Below are positions 26,442 to 35,229 of a stretch of 64,000 nucleotides of DNA, one piece after another. How positions within the stretch are numbered: position 1 is the stretch's first letter; every line of letters starts with the position of its first letter. Made by a program: the position numbers and the translations under genes. A model generated the notes under the pieces. It made no database searches. It was not told where the DNA came from and was given only the letters and a program-made list of their open reading frames with translations. This DNA is from Clostridium sp. (GTDB taxonomy: Bacteria; Bacillota; Clostridia; Lachnospirales; Lachnospiraceae), in contig JAMOZY010000011.1 in NCBI GenBank assembly GCA_023667695.1, positions 23,837 to 87,836 of the forward strand, given 5' to 3'.

Positions 26442-26876
26442 ATGGAAACCATTGATGAACTGAGGCAGCAAAAAAAGCAGGCAGAAACCCGTCTGATATC
26501 CGAACGAAGTCGGTTGAGTCAGCTAAATGAAGTATATGAACGGCTACAGACAGCCCGGGATAAGATAAAGAATGCAGAAACAGAGTACTTCTCTATCTAT
26601 GAGTCCGCAGAAATTTATACCCGGAATCTTGTACCTGGTGATTGGGCGGGAGATACAAGGCAGCAATATGAAGATAGAATACATGACCGCCACCGTCAGG
26701 CAGTGGGTGCTATTATATATGATGTCTGCATGGACATTGAAGCCATTGAGTATAAAATGAGGCAAATGCAGGATGAGGCGGATGTATTAAATGACAGCAT
26801 ATACTATTGGACTGGACAGGCTGCCAGGTATCAGAACCAGATTGAATGGAGGATAAGAACGAATGGGAACCTTTAG
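26442..26876 (+). CDS. YwqH-like (DUF5082) LXG partner protein
   Basis: 144 residues from the ATG at 26442 with TAGGAG upstream. Almost entirely helical, with a coiled-coil start (ETIDELRQQKKQAETRL), then a GDWAGDTRQQYEDR segment resembling the W-x-G turn of WXG100-like proteins, and a second long helix pair. This matches the DUF5082/YwqH type small proteins encoded just before LXG toxins, which act as targeting partners for type VII secretion. It overlaps the next gene by 14 bp. Confidence 0.8.
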   Translation: METIDELRQQKKQAETRLISERSRLSQLNEVYERLQTARDKIKNAETEYFSIYESAEIYTRNLVPGDWAGDTRQQYEDRIHDRHRQAVGAIIYDVCMDIEAIEYKMRQMQDEADVLNDSIYYWTGQAARYQNQIEWRIRTNGNL

Positions 26877-27144
26877 CTTTTATATACATGATTATCAGAC
26901 AAAGCTGAATATATTAAGTACTGATATAGAAGCCATTGATGCTGCGTCTCTGCAAGTCAGCATAGAACCCAATGAATCGGATACGGTGCAGGCATATTAT
27001 GACATGTACGGCCAGATATCCATGATTATAAAGAACTACAAGTGGGCATTACAGCATATGGTAAAGGATATGAAAAAAGTGGGAGAAACCATCATTGAAA
27101 CGGAGCAGGATATATCTGAATTGTTCTGGACGGGAGGGGAGTAA
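26863..27144 (+). CDS. Small WXG100-like/YwqI-type LXG partner protein
   Basis: 93 residues, helical, without a signal peptide or membrane helix. The position between the DUF5082 gene and the LXG toxin and the length match the YwqI (DUF5344) type partner, which with YwqH forms a complex on the LXG helical domain. It starts inside the previous gene and its stop directly abuts the toxin ATG at 27145, so expression is coupled. Confidence 0.75.
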   Translation: MGTFSFYIHDYQTKLNILSTDIEAIDAASLQVSIEPNESDTVQAYYDMYGQISMIIKNYKWALQHMVKDMKKVGETIIETEQDISELFWTGGE

Positions 27145-28998
27145 ATGGGTTACAATCTGAATTACAGTTCTATACGCACGCTTCAGACTACCGTTATGGC
27201 ATCTATTACCCATTGGGAAGAAGAATATAACAGTGTATATCAGGATTTGATGTCCTTTGCGGAGGAGCCTGCCTTCACCGGAGCGGGGGCAGAAGCCATG
27301 AAGCAGTACATAACGGGCATTCACCTGCCCCTCTGTCAGTCTCTTCTGACGTTTCTGGCAGAATATAAAGCAAGATTCGCTTTGTTTGTCAGCGGGCTTT
27401 ATGAATATGATGGCAGCAAATATGCGAATCTTAACGAGGATGCCCTGCGGGAGGTGGAAGAACAGCTTCAGAGAACCGGATATGAGTTGATTGATTTTCG
27501 GACGCAGATGCTGGAAGAAATGAATGGCATTTGCGACCTTGGGGTTGAAAGTACACTGAAAAGTTCCGATACCTACCTTCAGTCACTTCAGGAAGAAATT
27601 CAGAGAAGCCAGAGTCTCCGGGACGGCGTAGGAGAATATGAGCATGCCGCCTTCCGGGAAACAGAAGGACTACAGGAACACATAGAAGAACTACTCCGGT
27701 CCGTACAGTTTCTGCGGGAACAGGGAGAAGTGGAAATCAGCAGCTATGAGCCAGGCAGTCTGTCCGGCATGACGGACCTGAGCCGGCTGCAAACATACAC
27801 CGGAAACAGTTTTGCCTACCTGAGTGAAAATCAGGAGGCCATCGAGGCTGCCTATGCTCATTATACAGAGGTCTGGGAGGAGATTGCAGATGAAATCCGG
27901 GAGCAGAGAATCAAGCAAGGCCTCAATCTTATTAACTGGTCAACAGTGGGGATTGCAGCAACAGTACTGACCTTTGGAACATTAGGACCGGAAGCAATCT
28001 CCATGGAAACCGCCATACTTGGCTCCTTTGCCCTTGCCTTTGATATGAGCAATATGGAAGAGGGGGCATTGGAGCTGTATTATGGCTGTGTGGGAGATAT
28101 CCATACAACAGCGGTCAATCCAATCCGGGATACCGTTTTCTTCGGATGGCAGGAGGGGTATGATGTGAGCTGTATGGGAGTGAATATGGGTTTTAGTTAC
28201 TATTCCACCATCGATACTATGGTGGCAGCCAGTGCGCTGAAAAAGGAACAGACAGCACAGCAGATTGCGGAGATAAAATTTGATCTGATAAGAGAAGACT
28301 GGTTAGATGATGCGGTAGCAGCGGATTTCAAGAACACACTGGAGCTGTATGCACAGCAGAGCGTTGAGCTTGGCGCCTGTGAATCCCGGACTGAGTTCTA
28401 CCGGATGTATACGGAGCGGAGCTATCTGTATAGTGATTCCTTTATTGAAGCGACAAAGCAGCCCTATCTGACGGGAGGGGCTTCCTCTGTCGTGAATCAG
28501 GACGATTTAGAAAATGCTTTTACAAGTTTTCATACAATTGGTCGTCAGGAGGGGAATTTTACCACAAGCCTGCTGGAGGATAACCGTCTGCTTTATGACG
28601 CGGGAGGGAATCTGGTAGCACCGGACATGATAGAAACTATAAAAGGAGTAACGCCTGGAAAATATGAAATGGGAGCGGTACAGTACTGTTATGATGCAGA
28701 GCTTGTTGCATCAGCAGAGGAGCTGGGACTGGTCCGTACGGTGGACGGCACTACCCCCGGAGCCTCCTCCCTGAATATCCCCGGGACAAGAACCTGGGCA
28801 GGGGAGAATCTGACATTCTCCGAAAGCGAGCTGCTCATGCCCGCTATCGATGTCAGTCAATATCAGGCATCGGATGTATTACTGGCATTGGAGCAGCAGG
28901 GGTATTTTGAAATCCGGAATCCCATTGTCCTGTATCCGGACGGAAGGAAAGCGGAAGCAGCGGGAACCTTTATCATAACGAGACTAGGAGGAGAATGA
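27145..28998 (+). CDS. LXG domain polymorphic toxin
   Basis: 617 residues. The N-terminal helical LXG domain (about 1-225, starting GYNLNYSSIRTLQTTVMASI) is followed by a hydrophobic glycine-rich hinge (about 258-300, STVGIAATVLTFGTLGPEAIS) as in pre-toxin regions, and a C-terminal part of about 240 residues with no toxin family I recognise. Conserved-looking features there are the segment SFHTIGRQEGNFTTSL and two Cys. LXG proteins are exported by the type VII system and kill neighbours through the C-terminal domain. No secretion genes are in the window. The immunity candidate overlaps its stop codon. Confidence 0.85.
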   Translation: MGYNLNYSSIRTLQTTVMASITHWEEEYNSVYQDLMSFAEEPAFTGAGAEAMKQYITGIHLPLCQSLLTFLAEYKARFALFVSGLYEYDGSKYANLNEDALREVEEQLQRTGYELIDFRTQMLEEMNGICDLGVESTLKSSDTYLQSLQEEIQRSQSLRDGVGEYEHAAFRETEGLQEHIEELLRSVQFLREQGEVEISSYEPGSLSGMTDLSRLQTYTGNSFAYLSENQEAIEAAYAHYTEVWEEIADEIREQRIKQGLNLINWSTVGIAATVLTFGTLGPEAISMETAILGSFALAFDMSNMEEGALELYYGCVGDIHTTAVNPIRDTVFFGWQEGYDVSCMGVNMGFSYYSTIDTMVAASALKKEQTAQQIAEIKFDLIREDWLDDAVAADFKNTLELYAQQSVELGACESRTEFYRMYTERSYLYSDSFIEATKQPYLTGGASSVVNQDDLENAFTSFHTIGRQEGNFTTSLLEDNRLLYDAGGNLVAPDMIETIKGVTPGKYEMGAVQYCYDAELVASAEELGLVRTVDGTTPGASSLNIPGTRTWAGENLTFSESELLMPAIDVSQYQASDVLLALEQQGYFEIRNPIVLYPDGRKAEAAGTFIITRLGGE

Positions 28999-29510
28999 TG
29001 AGAAAGAAGAGAGAATATGTATACAGAGAAATCTGGCTTACTACAAAATGCCAGGAGAAATATCTGGAAGCAAGGAAGAATGGACAGGCAAAGCAGTGCT
29101 TTATCGGAAGGGAACGTCAGTACCGGATGACAGAGCGGGACTCTTATTATACTGACATTTCAGATATGAATGTAGTGCTTCTGTACTGCATTTATCCATT
29201 ACATGTCAACGGACATACGGAAATCCGGGAAGAGGTTCAGGAAATCATAAAGGAGATGGCGGAGAGCAGGGATGTACTGCAGATTTATCAGGTATTCTCC
29301 CTGATTGTAAGCCAGGAAATAAAAAAGGATATTTATTCAAATCTACCAGTGGAGATTGATTTTTCAGAGGTACTGGATACCCTGTTCGCCAAGCGGGTAG
29401 AGCTGGAGGAGGAGATGAAGGCATATAAGCTGGACGGGGTAAATTCCGTTTGGAAGAGAATAAATGATATATGCAAAGGCTCAAAGACAATCCAGGAATA
29501 TATGTCGTGA
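28995..29510 (+). CDS. Probable immunity protein of the LXG toxin
   Basis: 171 residues, soluble, acidic and helical, overlapping the toxin stop by 4 bp (ATGATGA), with AGGAGGAG upstream. Position is the main evidence: the gene directly after an LXG toxin normally encodes its cognate immunity protein. Its sequence resembles no family known to me. Composition is like the toxin gene. Confidence 0.65.
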   Translation: MMRKKREYVYREIWLTTKCQEKYLEARKNGQAKQCFIGRERQYRMTERDSYYTDISDMNVVLLYCIYPLHVNGHTEIREEVQEIIKEMAESRDVLQIYQVFSLIVSQEIKKDIYSNLPVEIDFSEVLDTLFAKRVELEEEMKAYKLDGVNSVWKRINDICKGSKTIQEYMS

Positions 29511-29864
29511 TTGTTATTCCGGTGCAGCAGTGAATATCGGGAGGAGAATATAACAGAAGAAGAATTAAAAAGAATAAAAGAAATTTTAATCCAAATAGGA
29601 AATTTGGTACAAAAATTTGAAAAAGAATATTATAAAATTCAACTTGAAATTATTTCTAAAATTATAAGTTGTATAAATTCCAATTTAGAAATGGAAGAAA
29701 AAACAGAATTTATTCTTAGAAACTACAATATATTATACCAACCCAAAGTGGGATTGGGTGAATTTTATATCCACGCTGATGATTTTCAGACCCGTTTAAA
29801 GCTAAATGAACCATTGGATAAATTGCGTGATGAGTTATGGAGTATAATAAAGAAGTATAAATAA
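29511..29864 (+). CDS. AT-rich ORF after the immunity gene, second immunity candidate or remnant
   Basis: 117 residues when read from TTG at 29511, but no ribosome site precedes it. A strong GGGAGGAG lies at about 29539, followed in frame only by ATA, so the true start is unclear and the 5' end may be lost. The product is helical and basic/acidic mixed (EEELKRIKEILIQIGNLVQKF) and ends DKLRDELWSIIKKYK. Base composition is much more AT-rich than the four genes before it, which suggests a separate origin. Could be a second immunity protein or a fragment. Confidence 0.45.
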   Translation: MLFRCSSEYREENITEEELKRIKEILIQIGNLVQKFEKEYYKIQLEIISKIISCINSNLEMEEKTEFILRNYNILYQPKVGLGEFYIHADDFQTRLKLNEPLDKLRDELWSIIKKYK

Positions 29865-30007
29865 CGGATGCAGTAAATAGTATCATTTTTAATTATAGAA
29901 AGATATATGCGAGATATATTACGGAAAACAATTAAAAAAGTAGTGCAATTTAAAAATAAGTGTGATATAATGCAAGAGTTGTAAGGGAATAATGAAAATT
30001 CCTATGG

Positions 30008-30081
<74 letters not shown>

Positions 30082-30117
30082 TTGCTGAAAAGCTTTGAAA
30101 ATACTGACAAAATGAAA

Positions 30118-30150
30118 GACAGCACCTTGATGTTAGGGTGCTGTCTTTTT
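30118..30150 (+). terminator. Rho-independent terminator after tRNA-Pro
   Basis: A perfect 9-bp stem GACAGCACC/GGTGCTGTC with a 10-base loop, then TTTTT. Confidence 0.9.
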
Positions 30151-30183
30151 ATGATTTGACTAACATTTGACTAACAAAATATT

Positions 30184-30351
30184 TTAGGCCTGCTGCCGGA
30201 ACAGGTTACTTAAGGCATTCGCTGCAACCTGATCCTGTTTCTCCAGAGCATGGGCATATATATCCAAAGTAGTAGAAGTTTCTGAATGTCCAAGTCGGTG
30301 AGATACGGTTTTTACATCTATATTTTGTGAGATTAAAAGTGTTGCGGATAT
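30184..30351 (-). pseudogene. C-terminal fragment of a tyrosine recombinase (integrase)
   Basis: 55 codons plus stop on the minus strand read ISATLLISQNIDVKTV and then HRLGHSETSTTLDIYAHAL, which is the last part of the catalytic domain of phage-type integrases: the H-x-L-R-H region is gone, the second His of LGHS and the nucleophile Tyr in DIYAHAL remain. The N-terminal two thirds are absent; homology stops at about 30351, next to the antitoxin-like gene. It points away from tRNA-Pro and its end faces the tRNA 3' end, as in an integrated element of which most was lost. Confidence 0.8.
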
Positions 30352-30361
30352 TTTAATATTT

Positions 30362-30622
30362 TTATTCTTCCAGAAGTGTATTTATAAAAGCCTTTGCGGA
30401 GTATTCAAAATGTTGGTCTGTTTTGGCTGCTATCATTTCATCAGCTTCTTTCATTGCATCTATTGTCTCATTATTTGGGATATCTACACCGTCATGCATT
30501 AACTCTTGAATGTAACCAATAATATAGGTTATTTTGGTATCTGGTATGGTGTCTAATAATTGATATAATCGTTCTCTATCACTTATGATAACATTTCCTT
30601 TCCCTGTTATTGTATGTGACAT
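30362..30622 (-). CDS. Orphan antitoxin-like protein (type II TA family)
   Basis: 86 residues, acidic, helical. The C-terminal segment DIPNNETIDAMKEADEMIA has the PNxET-x-x-AMEEA pattern typical of RelB/Phd-type antitoxin tails that fold on their toxin. The N-terminal part (about 10-50) is less clear. There is no toxin gene on either side: upstream is a noncoding region, downstream the integrase fragment. It may be what remains of an addiction module of the lost element. Confidence 0.55.
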   Translation of the reverse strand: MSHTITGKGNVIISDRERLYQLLDTIPDTKITYIIGYIQELMHDGVDIPNNETIDAMKEADEMIAAKTDQHFEYSAKAFINTLLEE

Positions 30623-30924
30623 ATAGAGGTCTATTCTGCCGGCTGGTTATTGTTCGGAACATACTTAATATATCACATAGAGACAGTTAAGAATATCACA
30701 CAATCATACATTAGCATAGATATACATACCAAGCAATGGACATTTTCCGTAATGATAAGCTGATATCACGGAAAAGAATAATCGGTACAACTCAAAGAAT
30801 TCCATTGAATAGAATGTTACAATTTTAACAATTTGCAAACATTTCTGAATCATTTCAAAAATATATCGGCGGTAAAATGCAGATAGCAAGTGAGAAAATC
30901 AAAAAAGATTTGGAGGAATTGAAC
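30623..30924. other. 302-bp intergenic region with one dyad
   Basis: An imperfect inverted repeat lies at 30743-30775: arms TTTTCCGT/ACGGAAAA with an inner GATA/TATC pair. No coding sequence or T run was seen. Confidence 0.4.
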
Positions 30925-31305
30925 ATGGAAAAGAAGAATTTTGTAACCCTTATTCTCAGTACGGTTGGCGGTCTGTTGTTTGCCCTCGGAATGTGCATGG
31001 CGATGCTGCCAGAGTGGAATGCATTCATGCCTGGTATAGTGACAGGTGTTATTGGCGTAATTGTATTGCTGATTATGATTATGGTAAGACGTAAGATGAG
31101 CGGCAAGTCTGTTTTTGTCAAGTTCAGTGGCAAAACCATCGGTACGGTTATCCTTGGCATTGTTGGTGCATTGGCACTTGGCGTTGGAATGTGTATGACT
31201 ATGGTATGGGAAGGATTATTGATTCCTGGAATTGTTGTTGGAATTGTTGGAATTGTATTGCTGCTTTGCCTGATTCCGCTTTGTAAGGGCTTAAAGGACG
31301 AATAA
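30925..31305 (+). CDS. Four-helix membrane protein with internal duplication
   Basis: 126 residues from the ATG at 30925 (GGAGG eight bases upstream). It consists of two copies of a helix pair: LLFALGMCMAMLPEW...MPGIVTGVIGV and ALGVGMCMTMVWEG...IPGIVVGIVGI. The unit also occurs once in the last gene of this cluster (34552-34926). Function unknown; genes of this sort stand beside two-component systems. Confidence 0.7.
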   Translation: MEKKNFVTLILSTVGGLLFALGMCMAMLPEWNAFMPGIVTGVIGVIVLLIMIMVRRKMSGKSVFVKFSGKTIGTVILGIVGALALGVGMCMTMVWEGLLIPGIVVGIVGIVLLLCLIPLCKGLKDE

Positions 31306-31335
31306 GAATAAAATGCGAAAGAAGGGGTGATTACA

Positions 31336-31425
31336 ATGAAGAAAATGCTGATTCCTATTATTGGAGTAACTGTGCTTGCCCTAATTGCAGGCAGGCTGAT
31401 TCATAACAGATGGACAAGACCTTGA
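31336..31425 (+). CDS. 29-residue single-helix membrane peptide
   Basis: A short ORF, MKKMLIPIIGVTVLALIAG followed by a basic tail, with GAAGGGG upstream. Basic start, one membrane helix and position between two genes of the cluster 30 bp and 10 bp away suggest a real small membrane protein. Confidence 0.6.
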   Translation: MKKMLIPIIGVTVLALIAGRLIHNRWTRP

Positions 31426-31435
31426 GAGATATAGA

Positions 31436-31657
31436 ATGGAAAAATCAAAATTAGTAGAAGCAAATAAAAAGATTGCAGAAGGCGTTGTCAGCGACTATAA
31501 GAAGATTGAAAATAGCGTCGTTGGCGGTTTTACAAAGATGAGTGATAAATTTATGAATCAGTTTCTGACGCATGAAGGTGAATCTGTGGAGGATGCAAAA
31601 GCACGACTGGAACAGGAACAGACGGAGTGGGAATCTTATGCACGTTTTACCAAATGA
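31436..31657 (+). CDS. Small helical charged protein
   Basis: 73 residues. It shows an internal repetition of amphipathic helix units around KLVEANKKIAEGVV and YKKIENSVVGGFTKM, then an acidic tail GESVEDAKARLEQEQ. The type is common next to small membrane proteins and two-component systems in gut Firmicutes, but its function is unknown to me. It starts 10 bp after the small membrane peptide gene. Confidence 0.65.
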   Translation: MEKSKLVEANKKIAEGVVSDYKKIENSVVGGFTKMSDKFMNQFLTHEGESVEDAKARLEQEQTEWESYARFTK

Positions 31658-31887
31658 AAGGATAAAATAAAGCAACAGAAAACATAAAAAAATTGCAAGC
31701 ACAAACAAAATCTTAACATTTGTGTAGTATATTATAATTAAAAAGAAAGTCGGAGAAGCATAATCTGAAGAATGGCTGGTAAAGTGGAACTCTGCCGGAG
31801 TGAAATTCAGTGAAGAAGGGAGAAATCCTGAGGTTAGAATGCAGCTAAGTATAGATTTAACTAATAATTATGATGTAAGGAGACAAT

Positions 31888-32562
31888 ATGTTCAAGATAT
31901 TAGTGGTAGAAGATGATCGTGAACTGAATCATACCGTTTGTGCGTACTTAAGTCAAAACGGATATGAAGCTGAGGGCTGCCTTAATGCCAACGAGGCTTA
32001 CGATGCTATGTATGGCGGAACGCTTTTTGATATGATTATTTCGGACATTATGATGCCGGATGTGGATGGTTTTGAGTTTACAAAAACAGTACGGGAGCTG
32101 AATCAGGATATTCCCATTCTTTTTATGACGGCAAGGGATGATTTTGCTGCCAAGCAACGGGGATTTAAGGTAGGCATTGATGACTATATGGTAAAGCCGA
32201 TTGATTTAGATGAACTGTTGTTACGGATTGGCGCACTTTTCCGACGGGCAAAGATTATCAGCAGCCGTAAGCTGGAAATCGGTGATTTGCTGCTGGATGC
32301 AGAGGAGCATACCGCTTATTTGAAGGGGGAAGAAATCCCGCTTACCGTAAGGGAATTTAATCTAATCTATAAGCTGTTGTCCTACCCCAAAAAAACCTTT
32401 ACTCGCTCTCAGTTAATGGATGAATTCTGGGATGAAGACACATCATCAGGGCTGCGTACGGTAGATGTATATATGACTAAGCTGCGGAATAAATTTTCAG
32501 ATTGTGAAGTCTTTGAAATTGTCACCGTCCATGGTCTGGGTTATAAGGCGGTGATAAAATGA
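31888..32562 (+). CDS. OmpR/PhoB-family response regulator
   Basis: 224 residues. Receiver domain (1-118) with acidic pocket VEDDRE, the phospho-accepting Asp in IISDIMMPD (about 51), Thr in FMTARDD and Lys in MVKPID; then a winged-helix DNA-binding domain (about 128-224) with the RTVDVYMTKLRNKF recognition helix. It is controlled by the kinase whose ATG overlaps its stop codon. Target genes are likely the membrane proteins of the same locus. ATG preceded by TAAGGAGA; the 180-bp leader is A-rich. Confidence 0.95.
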   Translation: MFKILVVEDDRELNHTVCAYLSQNGYEAEGCLNANEAYDAMYGGTLFDMIISDIMMPDVDGFEFTKTVRELNQDIPILFMTARDDFAAKQRGFKVGIDDYMVKPIDLDELLLRIGALFRRAKIISSRKLEIGDLLLDAEEHTAYLKGEEIPLTVREFNLIYKLLSYPKKTFTRSQLMDEFWDEDTSSGLRTVDVYMTKLRNKFSDCEVFEIVTVHGLGYKAVIK

Positions 32563-33668
32563 GAGATAAGGATAAAAGAAAAACTATAACGCATTGGCTG
32601 TTTGTCATCCAGCGAGGCATTACCTTTTTTTTATTGATATCCTTTGTTGTCACCTGCTGTATGCTTTTATTTTTGAATGTCATGACTCCACATATGGGTA
32701 TTGCTTTAACGGAAGAGAATATTAGTAGTGCAGCCAAGATTACTTTTGTTAATGTAGTATTAATTAGTCTGATTTGCACGCTGATAGACGGTATCCGAAG
32801 AAAATTTATGATTGATCGTCCGGTCCGGCACATCATAAATGCTGCGGAAAAAGTAATGGAGGGAGATTTTTCAGTGCGTATTCAGCCATTTCGAAGCATG
32901 GATAGTCAGGATGGCTTCAATATCATTATTAAATATTTTAATCAAATGATAGAAGAATTGGACGGAATAGAAACCCTACGTACAGATTTTATTGCCAATG
33001 TGTCTCATGAATTGAAAACACCACTTGCTATTATACAAAATTATGGGACAATGCTGCAGCAAAAAGAGCTGCCGGAGGAAAAAAGGCTGGAATATGCAAA
33101 AGCCATTACCGATACTTCCCGAAATCTTGCGGATTTGATTACGAATATTTTGAAACTGAACAAGCTGGAAAATCAGGAGATTTATCCAACTGCGTCGGAG
33201 TATAATTTAGGGGAACAGCTTTGTGAATGTTTGCTCCTATTTGAAGATGCATGGGAACAGAAGGGTCTGGAGATTGAAACGGATATTGAGGAAGATGTGA
33301 CCATTCATGCTGACGGGGAGATGCTTTCACTGGTTTGGAACAATCTGTTTTCTAATGCTGTCAAGTTTACGGAATCCGGTGGGAGGATTTCCGTATCCTT
33401 AAAAAAAGAGAAGGACTTTGCTATTATTAAAGTGGCGGATACTGGCTGCGGAATCAGTAAGGAGACTGGGGTGCATATGTTTGAAAAATTCTATCAGGGG
33501 GATACCTCTCATGCGACGAAGGGAAATGGCTTGGGACTTGCCCTGGTAAAACGGGTTATGGATATTACTGGAGGGAATATTTCGGTGGAAAGTGAATTAG
33601 GCAGGGGCAGCGTATTTATTGTAAAAATCAGGAGAAAAGACCGATGGAACGATTCAAGCATATCCTAA
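32559..33668 (+). CDS. Membrane sensor histidine kinase
   Basis: 369 residues. Two membrane helices (about 13-38 and 53-72) enclose only a short outer loop, so it probably senses membrane stress or a partner protein. Then a HAMP-like linker, the H box FIANVSHELKTPLAIIQ (about 145-160), N box LVWNNLFSNAVKFTESGG, G1 VADTGCGIS and G2 GNGLGLALVKR. Overlaps the regulator gene by 4 bp and the next gene by 25 bp. Confidence 0.95.
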   Translation: MRDKDKRKTITHWLFVIQRGITFFLLISFVVTCCMLLFLNVMTPHMGIALTEENISSAAKITFVNVVLISLICTLIDGIRRKFMIDRPVRHIINAAEKVMEGDFSVRIQPFRSMDSQDGFNIIIKYFNQMIEELDGIETLRTDFIANVSHELKTPLAIIQNYGTMLQQKELPEEKRLEYAKAITDTSRNLADLITNILKLNKLENQEIYPTASEYNLGEQLCECLLLFEDAWEQKGLEIETDIEEDVTIHADGEMLSLVWNNLFSNAVKFTESGGRISVSLKKEKDFAIIKVADTGCGISKETGVHMFEKFYQGDTSHATKGNGLGLALVKRVMDITGGNISVESELGRGSVFIVKIRRKDRWNDSSIS

Positions 33669-34549
33669 AAAAAGCATTCTTTCTGCCGCCGCTTCCTACG
33701 GTACTGATTGCTTTTCCATCCTTTACCATGGTATTTTGTGTTCTTGGTATGAAAATAGATGGTGTGATTGCCTATGTCTCTTATACTCTGTCTGCTTATG
33801 CGATGATTATTACCATAACCGGATTTACTCGTATTGTACAAGCTGTCCGCAGAGGGATTAATCGGCATCCTCTTATGAAGAAAGTGCTGGCGCATCCCTT
33901 GGGCGGACGGTATTTAACGGATGTGATTTTTCGGGCGGAGGTATCCCTTTATCCAAGTCTGGTTATTAATATGCTGTATGCTATTATGAAAATGGTTTCT
34001 GGGATTTTATATGAATCGATATGGTTTATTACCCTAGCCGTTTATTATATGTTACTTGCCATCATGCGGTTTCTGTTGCTTTATTTTGCCCGAAAGAAAA
34101 GCATCAAGGCTGATATTACGGCGGAGTTTAAGCAATATCGTATTTGCGGTGTGTTGCTTGCATTTATGACCCTGGCATTGTCCGGCATGATTCTTTTTAT
34201 CGTTCGTCAGGACGGCGGATATGATTATCCTGGTATATTGATATATGTCATGGCTATGTATGCTTTTTATACAATGATTACAGCGGTAGTTAATGTTATC
34301 AAGTTCCGCAGACATGGCAGTCCGGTTCTCTCTGCTGCAAAGGCAGTTAATTTGACATCTGCATTTGTTTCCATGCTTGCACTTGAAACTGCCATGCTCA
34401 ATCAGTTTGGTTCAAAGGACGATTCGTTATTCCGGCAAGTTATGACAGCATCTACGGGTGCAGTAATCTGTGGATTTGTTTTTGCAATGGCCGTTTATAT
34501 GATTATTCATGCGACAAGACGATTGAGAAAATTGGAAAGGAGTCGGTAA
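33644..34549 (+). CDS. Polytopic membrane protein linked to a two-component system
   Basis: 301 residues with about eight hydrophobic segments and basic loops (RIVQAVRRGINRHP, KFRRHGSP). It begins inside the end of the kinase gene, with AGGAGAAAA before the ATG, so it is translated together with the kinase. No transporter motif recognised. It may be the stimulus partner or the effector of the system; this is inference from context only. Confidence 0.7.
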   Translation: MERFKHILKKAFFLPPLPTVLIAFPSFTMVFCVLGMKIDGVIAYVSYTLSAYAMIITITGFTRIVQAVRRGINRHPLMKKVLAHPLGGRYLTDVIFRAEVSLYPSLVINMLYAIMKMVSGILYESIWFITLAVYYMLLAIMRFLLLYFARKKSIKADITAEFKQYRICGVLLAFMTLALSGMILFIVRQDGGYDYPGILIYVMAMYAFYTMITAVVNVIKFRRHGSPVLSAAKAVNLTSAFVSMLALETAMLNQFGSKDDSLFRQVMTASTGAVICGFVFAMAVYMIIHATRRLRKLERSR

Positions 34550-34551
34550 AA

Positions 34552-34926
34552 ATGGAAGAAAAGGAGGAAACCTTTACCTATAATTACTCTGCCGATGATC
34601 AAGCGGAGATTAAAAAAATCCGGGAGAAGTATATTCCCCAAGAAGAAAATAAAATGGAGCAGCTACGCAGGCTGGATGAAAGTGCAACAAAACCTGGTAT
34701 GATTACTGCGCTGTTGATTGGAATTATCAGTACGCTTGTCATGGGTTTGGGTATGTGCTGTACCATAGTTTGGGCAGAAAGCATGTTTATTCCCGGTATC
34801 ATCATTGGCATGGTTGGCATAGCTGGTATAGTAGCTGCATATCCTATTTATTCTCATATGACGAAAAAGCGTCGTGAAAAGCTGGCGCCGGAGATTATTC
34901 GACTGACAGATGAATTGATGAAGTGA
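34552..34926 (+). CDS. Two-helix membrane protein sharing the LGMCxTxVW motif
   Basis: 124 residues. A hydrophilic N-terminal part (FTYNYSADDQAEIKKIREKY) precedes two membrane helices with TLVMGLGMCCTIVWAES...FIPGIIIGMVGI, clearly the same unit as the duplicated protein at 30925-31305. It starts 2 bp after the previous gene. Function unknown. Confidence 0.7.
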   Translation: MEEKEETFTYNYSADDQAEIKKIREKYIPQEENKMEQLRRLDESATKPGMITALLIGIISTLVMGLGMCCTIVWAESMFIPGIIIGMVGIAGIVAAYPIYSHMTKKRREKLAPEIIRLTDELMK

Positions 34927-35061
34927 TAGAAAAATAGCGGGACATGCATGAGCAGAAAATGGAAGAAAGCGAAATCAGCAGAATGATTTCGCCTTCTTCT
35001 ATCTGTTATCATACGATAAATGACTAATTCATGACATCCAAACGTTAGCTCTCCCGTGCAT

Positions 35062-35229
35062 TTAAGCTCCGCCCGGACCATCCTTCCGGGGACGGGTAGA
35101 TTCCGGTAAAGGTTCTACGCTGTTTGAGGACTTATCCGTTTGATCGCCCTGGGAGGTTTTCTGCTTTGGCAAATCGATATCCGGAATATTTCCATCGTCA
35201 TAGAGGTTGTTTGCATTTTTATCTGACAT
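35062..35229 (-). CDS. 55-residue hydrophilic Pro-rich protein
   Basis: Starts MSDKNANNLYDDGNIPDIDL after a GGAAGG site; rich in Pro, Ser, Asp and Lys, ending GPGGA. Likely disordered. No family known. The clean start, stop and ribosome site make it plausible, but at this length a chance ORF cannot be excluded. Confidence 0.5.
   Translation of the reverse strand: MSDKNANNLYDDGNIPDIDLPKQKTSQGDQTDKSSNSVEPLPESTRPRKDGPGGA

Noticed and set aside
26442..29864. Full type VII secretion locus
   Set aside because: Only LXG substrate, partners and immunity genes are present; no EssC-, EsaA- or YukD-like genes are found in the window.
31740..31880. Possible riboswitch leader (segment like GGTGAAATTC of cobalamin or FMN types)
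   Set aside because: The flanking conserved boxes of those classes are missing and the downstream gene is a response regulator.
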